This document shows, one piece after another, positions 1 to 5,485 of a stretch of DNA of 10,680 nucleotides; the first letter of the stretch is position 1, and each line of letters begins with the position of its first letter. The position numbers and the translations under genes were made by a program. This DNA comes from Chloroflexia bacterium (GTDB taxonomy: Bacteria; Chloroflexota; Chloroflexia; Thermomicrobiales; UBA6265), in the NCBI GenBank assembly GCA_013696265.1, contig JACCYX010000138.1, positions 1 through 10,680 of the forward strand, read 5' to 3'. The notes under the pieces are model-generated. The model did no database searches. It saw only the letters and a list, made by a program, of their open reading frames with translations, and was not told the DNA's origin.

Positions 1-363
1 CCGGGCATCGCCTGTGCGTACGTCACCGATACGCGCCCCACCGAAACCATCCTGGACCTTGTCCAGGGTGTTGAACTTCTCGTCTGCGAAGCGACCTACG
101 CCCATGACGACGAGGAAGGCGATGCCGCCCGCCACGGTCACATGACGCTCCGGCAGGCGTGCGCGATGGCCAGCGAGGCAGCGGTGAGGAACCTCTGGCT
201 CACGCATTTCAGCGGCCGGATCGGCGATCCCCTGGACCACCTCGAACGCGCCAGAACCCTCTTTCGCCGGGCTGAGATCGGCCAGCCCGGATTGGGAGCC
301 CGGTTGTCGTTCGGTCAGGGCTACGCGCGGCTCGATCCATCTGTCGAAATGCCTGACGAATGA
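1..363 (+). CDS. rnz: Ribonuclease Z, C-terminal part (5' end outside window)
   Basis: This is the last 120 codons of a metallo-beta-lactamase-fold tRNA 3'-processing endonuclease, open from base 1 and ending at TGA 361-363. RNase Z removes the 3' trailer from tRNA precursors using two zinc ions. Visible family signatures, in order, are YVTDTRPTE (the metal-bridging Asp region), LLVCEATY (a Glu conserved after the core), a histidine in GHMT, and LWLTHFSGR, whose His is the last metal ligand. Their order and spacing match the C-terminal half of bacterial RNase Z. The N-terminal HxHxDH motif would lie upstream of the window. The fucosidase follows after about 105 bp with its own ribosome binding site, so co-transcription is possible but not shown. 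An alternative is another RNase Z-like beta-lactamase hydrolase; the LTHFSxR context makes RNase Z the better call. Confidence 0.87.
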   Translation, partial: PGIACAYVTDTRPTETILDLVQGVELLVCEATYAHDDEEGDAARHGHMTLRQACAMASEAAVRNLWLTHFSGRIGDPLDHLERARTLFRRAEIGQPGLGARLSFGQGYARLDPSVEMPDE

Positions 364-365
364 TT

Positions 366-375
366 GTTCGCGAAC
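366..375. promoter_or_regulatory. GTTCGCGAAC palindrome, possible operator before the fucosidase gene
   Basis: This is a perfect 10-bp palindrome with a central CG, starting 3 bp after the RNase Z stop and about 94 bp before the fucosidase start. A symmetrical site with a central CG is typical of LacI-family sugar-responsive operators, so a role in fucoside-dependent control is conceivable. No regulator gene is present nearby and no second copy was found. A 10-bp palindrome could arise by chance. Confidence 0.22.
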
Positions 376-387
376 GAGAACACGCGC

Positions 388-416
388 TTGACGACGTTCG
401 GGATCGCCGCTACCGT
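388..416 (+). promoter_or_regulatory. Candidate sigma70-like promoter for the fucosidase gene
   Basis: TTGACG (388-393, five of six consensus -35 bases) is followed after 17 bp by TACCGT (411-416), a weak -10. It would start transcription about 45 bp before the fucosidase ATG and lies just downstream of the GTTCGCGAAC palindrome. The -10 is poor, so this is only a candidate. Confidence 0.25.
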
Positions 417-468
417 CACCCTCCGAGGCCAGAGCGCGAAACGTGCGCATGATTCCAGGAGTTATCCA

Positions 469-1722
469 ATGGGATTCGGAAACACCGACTGGTTCACCAA
501 CGACCGTTTCGGCATGTTCATCCACTGGGGGCTCTACGCCCTGCCCGCGCGGCACGAGTGGGTCAAAAAACGCGAGCGGATCACGACCGGGGAGTACCAG
601 AAGTACTTCGACCACTTCGAGCCGGATCTCTACGACCCAAAACAGTGGGCCGCCGACGCCAGGGCGACCGGCATGAAGTACGCCGTCATCACCTCCAAGC
701 ACCACGAGGGGTTCTGTCTCTGGGATTCCCAGTTGACCGATTACAAGGTCACCAACACCCCGATCGGTCGCGACCTGCTCCGGGAGTGGATCGAGGCGTT
801 CCGTGCCGAAGGGCTCAAGGTCGGTTTCTACCACTCGGTGATCGACTGGCACCACCCGGAGTTCGTGGTCGACGACATCCACCCCCAGAGCGAGGACGCG
901 GCCTTCCGTGAGCAAGAGAAGGGGCGCGACCAGCGGAAGTACGCCGACTACCTCCACGGGCAGACCCGCGAGCTGTTGACCAATTACGGCAAGATCGACA
1001 TCCTCTGGTACGACTTCACCGGTCCCGAGAAGAGCAAGGCCGATTGGCGATCCGAAGAACTGGTCACGATGGCTCGCGAGTTGCAGCCGGACATCATCTT
1101 CAACGACCGGATCGGCTATCCCGAATCGGTCGATTTCGTCACCCCCGAGCAGTACCAGCCGAAGGCAACACCAACCCGCAACGGCCAGCCGGTCGTGTGG
1201 GAAGCGTGCCAGACGCTCAACGGCTCGTGGGGCTACGACCGCGACAACCTCGACTGGAAATCGCCCGACCTGCTGGTGAAGATGCTGGTCGATTCTGTCT
1301 CCAAGGGCGGCAACGTGCTGCTCAACGTGGGCCCGACCGGGCGCGGCGAGTTCGATCCTCGGGCACGGGCCTCGCTGGCCGCGATCGGCGAGTGGACGCG
1401 GCTGCACGGACGGGCCATCTACGGTTCCGGCCCGAGCGAGTTCGAGCCGCCGCCCGATTGCCGGTTCACGCAACGGGGCAACCGCCTCTATCTGCACGTC
1501 TTCAGCTGGCCGTTCCAGCACCTTCACCTGGAGGGGTTTGCGGGCAAGGTGGAGTACGCGCAGTTGCTGAACGACGCCTCGGAAATCCTGATGCGCGAGG
1601 GCGATCCGCACGCGGTCGCCCAGAACACCACCGCCTCCGGCACCGCCGGGGACCTGGTGCTGACCCTGCCGATCCAGAGGCCGGACGTGCTCTTGCCGGT
1701 GATCGAGTTGTACCTGAGGTAG
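469..1722 (+). CDS. GH29 alpha-L-fucosidase
   Basis: The 417-aa product is a glycoside hydrolase of family 29, which releases L-fucose from glycan ends by a retaining mechanism. The N-terminal WFTNDRFGMFIHWGLYALP (residues 8-26), the active-site stretch SKHHEGFCLWDS (76-87) and GKIDILWYDF are GH29 hallmarks. Asp182 in the WYDF motif sits where the catalytic nucleophile is expected. GGNVLLNVGPTGRGEFDP closes the TIM barrel, and a short beta-sandwich-like tail follows. There is no signal peptide, so the enzyme is probably cytoplasmic and acts on imported small fucosides. The ATG at 469 is chosen because CAGGAG (456-461) lies 7 nt upstream and homology begins at once; an upstream TTG (364) would add 35 residues with no family likeness. 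No fucose transport or catabolic genes are in view. Confidence 0.93.
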   Translation: MGFGNTDWFTNDRFGMFIHWGLYALPARHEWVKKRERITTGEYQKYFDHFEPDLYDPKQWAADARATGMKYAVITSKHHEGFCLWDSQLTDYKVTNTPIGRDLLREWIEAFRAEGLKVGFYHSVIDWHHPEFVVDDIHPQSEDAAFREQEKGRDQRKYADYLHGQTRELLTNYGKIDILWYDFTGPEKSKADWRSEELVTMARELQPDIIFNDRIGYPESVDFVTPEQYQPKATPTRNGQPVVWEACQTLNGSWGYDRDNLDWKSPDLLVKMLVDSVSKGGNVLLNVGPTGRGEFDPRARASLAAIGEWTRLHGRAIYGSGPSEFEPPPDCRFTQRGNRLYLHVFSWPFQHLHLEGFAGKVEYAQLLNDASEILMREGDPHAVAQNTTASGTAGDLVLTLPIQRPDVLLPVIELYLR

Positions 1723-1780
1723 GCGCCTGGTTTCTCACCGTCTCGACGCCATCTTCTCGGCTCCAACGCACCAGCTCACC

Positions 1781-1834
1781 GTCATTCCGAGCTTGCGAGG
1801 AATCCCTGCGCGAAGCGCTTCCGACGAAGTCGGA
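1781..1834 (+). repeat. Hairpin-string repeat unit 1 (A-B-C)
   Basis: Hairpin A pairs ATTCC (1784-1788) with GGAAT (1799-1803) around GAGCTTGCGA, which offers tandem G-A mismatches and a one-pair CTTG cap. Hairpin B is GCGC-GAA-GCGC (1808-1818). Hairpin C is TCCGAC-GAA-GTCGGA (1820-1834). GNA triloops of this kind are known to be very stable in DNA. Confidence 0.85.
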
Positions 1835-1848
1835 CCTGGTGCAACCTA

Positions 1849-1886
1849 CATCCTGGCGTGGATTTTGCGCAATGCCACCCAAGATG
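1849..1886. repeat. Imperfect long hairpin inside locus 1
   Basis: CATCCTGGCGTGG (1849-1861) pairs with the segment ending CCACCCAAGATG (1875-1886), with one C-A mismatch and one bulged C, around an AT-containing loop. It sits in the centre of the 234-bp element and is not shared with locus 2. Confidence 0.5.
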
Positions 1887-1960
1887 TCCGACCGATCCAC
1901 AGAACGGCGATGCCATAGCCGATCCGCGCCAACGGAAGCATCGTTTGCCCAAGCGTAGAG

Positions 1961-2014
1961 TCGGCCTACGGCCGATGCGCTTCGCGCAGGGATTTCTCGC
2001 AAGCTCGAAATGAC
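1961..2014 (-). repeat. Hairpin-string repeat unit 2 (A-B-C, inverted)
   Basis: Read on the minus strand this is a 54-nt copy of unit 1 with no gaps and eight substitutions. Hairpin A pairs ATTTC with GAAAT (2011-1992), B is TGCGC-GAA-GCGCA (1988-1976), and C is TCGGCC-GTA-GGCCGA (1975-1961). All three stems remain perfect. Confidence 0.85.
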
Positions 2015-2090
2015 GGGTGTGGAGGCGGTTGTCCAGCCACGATGCGTCGTTGTGCCGAACCCCCACGGCGGACACACGGTTTCGTCCCAC

Positions 2091-2125
2091 CCGGTGACCG
2101 GCGTCCTGAGGCGCCGCCTCAGGAC
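2091..2125 (-). terminator. Strong hairpin pair downstream of the DUF2298 gene
   Basis: A perfect inverted repeat (GTCCTGAGGC at 2103-2112 with GCCTCAGGAC at 2116-2125, extendable by one base pair inward) lies about 40 nt past the DUF2298 stop. A smaller CCGG-TGA-CCGG hairpin (2091-2101) adjoins it. The position suits a transcription terminator for the minus-strand gene. There is no T-tract on either side, so it would not be a classic intrinsic terminator. The rest of 1723-2165 outside this pair and locus 1 shows nothing recognisable. Confidence 0.5.
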
Positions 2126-2165
2126 AGGCTCCGTTGACCGGCCAGTACGACGACGGCCTCTCTCG

Positions 2166-4472
2166 CTACGTGCCGTCGCGGCGGTAGAGGCGGACGCCAT
2201 CGTCGTTGGTGTAGACCTCGGTCCAGCCCGCGCCGGGGAACTCTGGATTGCTGGCGTTCGGGAACGGGCCGGGGGCGCACCGGTCGGATGATTCCTGGCT
2301 GTCGCCCCTGACAAGGGCGCCGTTGGTTTCCAGGGGGCCGATGAAGATCAGGGTCACGCCGTACTGGTCGAGCAACGCGGGGGTCGGATCCGTCCAGAGC
2401 GCCTCGATCGCCGCGGTGCGGTCCACGATCTCACCCTGGAAACCGGGCTGACCGAGGTGCCACTGGTACTCGTGGCCCTGCCAGCCGAGGATCGTGGGTA
2501 TGCCCGAGCCGGCCGCCGTGAGACCAACGCTGTTCGTAAATTCGCAACCACCGGCGGCCAGCACGACGTCGTCTGGCGATGCGTTCTCGTAGAGCCAGGC
2601 GATGCCGCCGTACTGGCCCGCCCAGTCGGGATTCTCCTCCAGGAAGAAGAGGCCATCCACGCCGAACCAGTCGTCCTGGTCCGGGTATCGCCAGTCGTTC
2701 CACTGGTGCACGCCGATCACGGTGGCTCCCACGCCGCCGAAGACCATCGCCGCGGTTACGGCCGCGAGAACGATGCTGGCGACGCGAATCGCGCGCACGG
2801 CGTTCCAGAGCACCGCCAGGCCGATCGCCGCCCCGATCGCGAACATGACCCAGGACTGGTAGTAGAGCTTGAAGACGATGTTCATCCGGTTGTTGAAGAC
2901 ATCGATCAGGTAGAGGAACTCCGGCACGAGCGTCAGCATGAAGCCCAGGCCAAAGAGCCCGAAGGCGACGTTCGAGGGATTGAGACTGCTATCCCGCTGC
3001 CAGAGCAGCAGGATCAGGGCCACCGGCACGCCCGCCAGGATCAGCAGCGGCATCGGCCAGAGTAGCCCGGCGAGTCCGAAGAGCGCCGCGATACCGAGCG
3101 TGATCTTCGTCATCCCCAAGTCGTGCGGCAGGTTTCGCCGGTTCCAGAGTTCCCAGCCGATCAGCGCCAGGGCGACGACGTAGGCGAAACCGAAGAGTCC
3201 GGTGTATTGGCCCAGCGTGGTCGCCGAGCCTTCCCAAGCCGCGATCGAAGCCAGGATGCCGCCGATCACGGGCACACCGTCGACGGCGTTCGCGAGCGCC
3301 GAACCGGACGATGCGGTGGGGGATTCAAACTGGACATAAAACGGAAGCCACAGGGCGACCGAACTGGCCACCAGCACCGCTCCAGCGACAGTGCGCTCGC
3401 GAACGGCCCAGCCGCTCGTGCCCGCCGCCAGGGCGGCGATCGCGATCAGCAGGTAGGCGGGGTAATCCCACGAGTTCATGGCGTAGAGGGCGCCGGTCAC
3501 ACCGCCCGCGATGACGATTCGTCCCCATTGGGCGCGGAACGTGCCGGCGTCTCTTTCCTTCGGCAGGGTGGCCAGCATCCAGGCGCAGCCCAGCGCCAGC
3601 AGCGTGTAGGGTAGGGCCAGCAGATGCGGGTGGAGGTCGCCAAGCTGGAAGCTGAACGACGGGAATTCGGTGATCGCCTCCGGACTGCCGCCCTCCAATT
3701 GCCGGGTCGCCGGCCACAGGTACTCGAACCAGTAGGTCTCCCAAATCGTCTCGCGCTGGCCGATCGCGGTGAAGGCGGCCCACGGCGTCGCCATGAACAC
3801 CACGAACAGCGCGGCCAGCGCGCCGGCGATCCGGGCCAGGGTCAGGGAGTGGAAGTGCCCGATGACGTTGGCTGCCACTCCGAACGCGACCAACACGGTG
3901 CTGGCGAAGACGCTGGCGAGGGCGAGGTTGTAGGCGACCGCCGGGGTCGTGCCGATCAGGTTGCCGATCGCCGCCCACGGCACCCAACCCACGTAGTAGT
4001 AATTGATCGTCTCGCCCGCCAGCCAGGCATCGTTGGGCGGCATCGAGTCGGCCCGCATCGTCGAGGCGAGCATCATCAGGTCTGACATCTTTTCCTGACC
4101 GGCAATGGTCGGGTCGTACCCCCGGAACCAGACGTAGCCGGCGAAGAGGACCAGCGAGCCGAGTTCGGCGAAGCTGAGGTGAACCAGGGTTTCGCGGTCG
4201 ATCACCCGCGACCGGATGGCGATCGCCCAGCCCGCGACGCCGCCCAGCGCGATCGTGACCCACAGCGCGATTTCGTTGAACGGCACGAGATCGGGTACGA
4301 GTCCGGAGAGGAACCACGCCGGCCAGACGAAGAGGAGCATCGAGATCGTGCGCGCGAAACTCGCCCCCCTGTCCGTAAGGCGGCGAAAAAGGACGAGCGC
4401 CAGTGGCGCGAAGGCGAGGCTCACCAGCGTCGTGGCCAGGTACCACGTGACGATTACATCGAACGAGTCCAA
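2166..4472 (-). CDS. DUF2298 / Chlor_Arch_YYY polytopic membrane protein (putative GT-C-like)
   Basis: The 768-aa product is an integral membrane protein with many hydrophobic segments up to about residue 585, followed by a soluble C-terminal domain (about 595-768). Diagnostic motifs are GQEKMSDLMMLAS, INYYYVGW (Tyr158-160, the 'YYY' signature), FQLGDLHPHLLALP (Asp279, His281, His283), MNSWDYPAYL (Asp336), a late RMNIVFKLYYQSWVM segment and TILGWQGHEYQWH in the soluble part. The family has no proven reaction. Its topology and acidic/His loop motifs recall GT-C lipid-linked glycosyltransferases, which is an inference. The start is TTG at 4472; no ATG or GTG fits better and N-terminal family similarity begins immediately, but the ribosome binding site is weak (GGGA about 9 nt upstream). 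The gene stands alone between two repeat-bearing intergenic regions. Confidence 0.88.
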   Translation of the reverse strand: MDSFDVIVTWYLATTLVSLAFAPLALVLFRRLTDRGASFARTISMLLFVWPAWFLSGLVPDLVPFNEIALWVTIALGGVAGWAIAIRSRVIDRETLVHLSFAELGSLVLFAGYVWFRGYDPTIAGQEKMSDLMMLASTMRADSMPPNDAWLAGETINYYYVGWVPWAAIGNLIGTTPAVAYNLALASVFASTVLVAFGVAANVIGHFHSLTLARIAGALAALFVVFMATPWAAFTAIGQRETIWETYWFEYLWPATRQLEGGSPEAITEFPSFSFQLGDLHPHLLALPYTLLALGCAWMLATLPKERDAGTFRAQWGRIVIAGGVTGALYAMNSWDYPAYLLIAIAALAAGTSGWAVRERTVAGAVLVASSVALWLPFYVQFESPTASSGSALANAVDGVPVIGGILASIAAWEGSATTLGQYTGLFGFAYVVALALIGWELWNRRNLPHDLGMTKITLGIAALFGLAGLLWPMPLLILAGVPVALILLLWQRDSSLNPSNVAFGLFGLGFMLTLVPEFLYLIDVFNNRMNIVFKLYYQSWVMFAIGAAIGLAVLWNAVRAIRVASIVLAAVTAAMVFGGVGATVIGVHQWNDWRYPDQDDWFGVDGLFFLEENPDWAGQYGGIAWLYENASPDDVVLAAGGCEFTNSVGLTAAGSGIPTILGWQGHEYQWHLGQPGFQGEIVDRTAAIEALWTDPTPALLDQYGVTLIFIGPLETNGALVRGDSQESSDRCAPGPFPNASNPEFPGAGWTEVYTNDDGVRLYRRDGT

Positions 4473-4609
4473 GCGCGTTGTCCCGGGAAAGCCTGCCGCA
4501 ATGCGCGGCGGGCGCGACGGAGCGTCACGTCGAGGGCTTGTGCTCCGCGACGAATCCTAAACGATCATGGTGGGGGCAATGGTAGGGGAGCTTGTCTCGG
4601 CCCGTAATG

Positions 4610-4641
4610 TGGCACTCGAATTCAGACCAGCCCGCGGCGGA
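4610..4641 (-). repeat. Imperfect copy of the regulator 3' end (pairs with 4835-4866)
   Basis: Bases 4610-4641 match 4835-4866 without gaps at 26 of 32 positions. The second copy spans the response regulator's last codons (RRGLI, stop TAG) plus about 12 bp beyond. The first, on the minus strand, reads RRGLV followed by TGA. The two copies flank repeat locus 2 as direct repeats 225 bp apart. This could be a duplicated gene tail, the relic of a second LuxR-type gene, or chance. Confidence 0.4.
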
Positions 4642-4690
4642 GGAGGGAATCTGCACGCAGCCAAATTGTGCACGATCGTCACACCTCAGC

Positions 4691-4792
4691 TGTCATGTCG
4701 AGCTTGCGAGACATCCCCCGCGAAGCGGTATAGACGTGTCGCGGGTCCAGTACCGGCTGCGCCGCGGGATGTCTCGCAAGCTCGACATGACA
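4691..4792. repeat. 102-bp inverted hairpin-string element (locus 2)
   Basis: The two 27-bp arms (4691-4717 and 4766-4792) are perfect inverted repeats. Each arm contains the same hairpin A as locus 1 with a different stem: ATGTC paired with GACAT around GAGCTTGCGA. Next inward come hairpin B variants: CCGC-GAA-GCGG (4718-4728, + strand) and CGGC-GCA-GCCG (4764-4754, - strand). Hairpin C is absent. The element sits about 55 nt past the response regulator stop and about 220 bp before the DUF2298 start. It could end the two-component transcript, but its likeness to locus 1 shows it is a dispersed repeat family and not a gene-specific terminator. Confidence 0.85.
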
Positions 4793-4846
4793 ATCCGGAA
4801 TGGACACAGTCTTTGGCATGACGTGAAGGGACGGTGGCGCTCGAAT

Positions 4847-5482
4847 CTAGATCAATCCGCGGCGGATCGCCTCGGCGACGGCGTTGGCGCGGTCGACAGC
4901 GCCGAGCTTGGCGAAGATCACCTGGAGCCGCTTTTTGATCGCGATTTCGCTCCGGTTCATGGAAAGGCCGATTTCGCGGTTGGTGGCGCCCTTGCCGGCC
5001 AGGCGGAGGATGTCCCGGTCGTCGTCGGTGAGGTCGGCGTCGCGGACGGTTTTCTCGCGGGCCAGGCCGCCGAAGTCCTGGAGCACGCCATCGAGGAGTT
5101 CCGGGCTCAGTTGCCGGCGTCCCTTGGCCCCGGAACGAATCGAGTCGATCAGCTCTTCCGAGGGCGTCGATTTCAGGAGGTAGCCATCGGCCCCCGCCTC
5201 CAGCGCCTGTCGCACGTACGCCTGGTCGCCGTACGAGGTGAGGAGGATGATCGCGCCCGCGAACTCCTGTTCCCGGAGCCGCCGCGTGGCCTGGATGCCG
5301 GTCGCGCCGGGCATGCGCAGGTCGAGCAGGATGACATTTGGCCGCAACGACTTCGCCCGTTCGATCGCCTGGGAGGCGTCGTTCGCCGTGCCGATGACAT
5401 TGATGTCGCCGGCCGCTTCGAGCAGTTTGCGCAGTCCTTCGATGACGACGGGGTGGTCATCGACCAGTAAAACGGATATCAC
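4847..5482 (-). CDS. NarL/FixJ-type response regulator (receiver + LuxR HTH)
   Basis: The 211-aa transcription factor partners the adjacent kinase. The receiver domain (about 2-120) has the acidic pair Asp8/Asp9, phospho-acceptor Asp54 in ILLDLRMPG, Thr82 in LLTSYGD and Lys104 in GYLLKST, so all active-site residues are present. The LuxR-type helix-turn-helix (about 151-211, LTDDDRDILRLAGKGATNREI onward) ends at the C terminus. The wing helix reads MNRSEIAIKKRLQVIFAKL; the Ile-Lys-Lys-Arg stretch replaces the more usual VKxHxxxIxxKL, so DNA specificity may differ from typical NarL proteins. The start is GTG at 5480-5482, 3 nt after the kinase stop, with GGAG inside the kinase 3' end. This spacing indicates translational coupling. 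Target genes cannot be told from the window. Confidence 0.93.
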   Translation of the reverse strand: MISVLLVDDHPVVIEGLRKLLEAAGDINVIGTANDASQAIERAKSLRPNVILLDLRMPGATGIQATRRLREQEFAGAIILLTSYGDQAYVRQALEAGADGYLLKSTPSEELIDSIRSGAKGRRQLSPELLDGVLQDFGGLAREKTVRDADLTDDDRDILRLAGKGATNREIGLSMNRSEIAIKKRLQVIFAKLGAVDRANAVAEAIRRGLI

Positions 5483-5485
5483 GGA

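Larger units (their letters stand above)
1781..2014. repeat. 234-bp structured intergenic element with inverted 54-nt hairpin-string ends (locus 1)
   Basis: The element lies between the convergent fucosidase and DUF2298 genes. Its ends are two 54-nt units in inverted orientation (1781-1834 on +, 1961-2014 on -), each folding into three successive mini-hairpins. The 126-bp centre contains another imperfect long hairpin (1849-1886, about 11 pairs with one mismatch and one bulge). GTCGGAC at 1829-1835 can alternatively pair with GTCCGAC at 1886-1892. No protein-coding signal is convincing here, and no target-site duplication is visible outside the ends. It could be a REP/BIME-like or MITE-like element, a bidirectional transcription end, or a structured RNA. 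The structure is directly visible; the function is unknown. Confidence 0.85.
4473..4846. other. Intergenic region between DUF2298 start and regulator stop
   Basis: This 374-bp region must hold the DUF2298 promoter and the end of the two-component transcript. I recognise no confident promoter. It holds the locus 2 hairpin repeat (4691-4792) and a 32-bp imperfect direct repeat related to the response regulator's 3' end (4610-4641 versus 4835-4866). No coding sequence is supported. Confidence 0.6.

Noticed and set aside
364..468. N-terminal extension of the fucosidase from TTG 364
   Set aside because: No ribosome binding site of its own is evident and the added 35 residues lack GH29 similarity; ATG 469 has a well-placed CAGGAG.
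1781..2014. Classic IS or MITE with target-site duplication
   Set aside because: No transposase frame and no matching short direct repeats immediately outside the inverted ends; called a structured repeat instead.
1723..2165. CRISPR array or tRNA in the repeat-bearing intergenic region
   Set aside because: The repeats are only two inverted units with internal hairpins, not regularly spaced direct repeats, and no cloverleaf with T-loop sequence is present.
1502..2314. Minus-strand 270-codon frame spanning the fucosidase end and locus 1
   Set aside because: Low-complexity Arg/Thr/Ala-rich translation crossing three unrelated regions, including an inverted repeat; not a gene.
3325..4446. Long minus-strand open frame (373 codons) overlapping the DUF2298 gene
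   Set aside because: It is an Arg/Pro/Gly-rich alternate-frame shadow on the same strand, produced by high GC at third positions, with no family motif.
4592..5470. Plus-strand 292-codon frame across the locus 2 repeat and the response regulator
   Set aside because: It is the antisense shadow of the regulator and runs through the inverted repeat; no domain resemblance.
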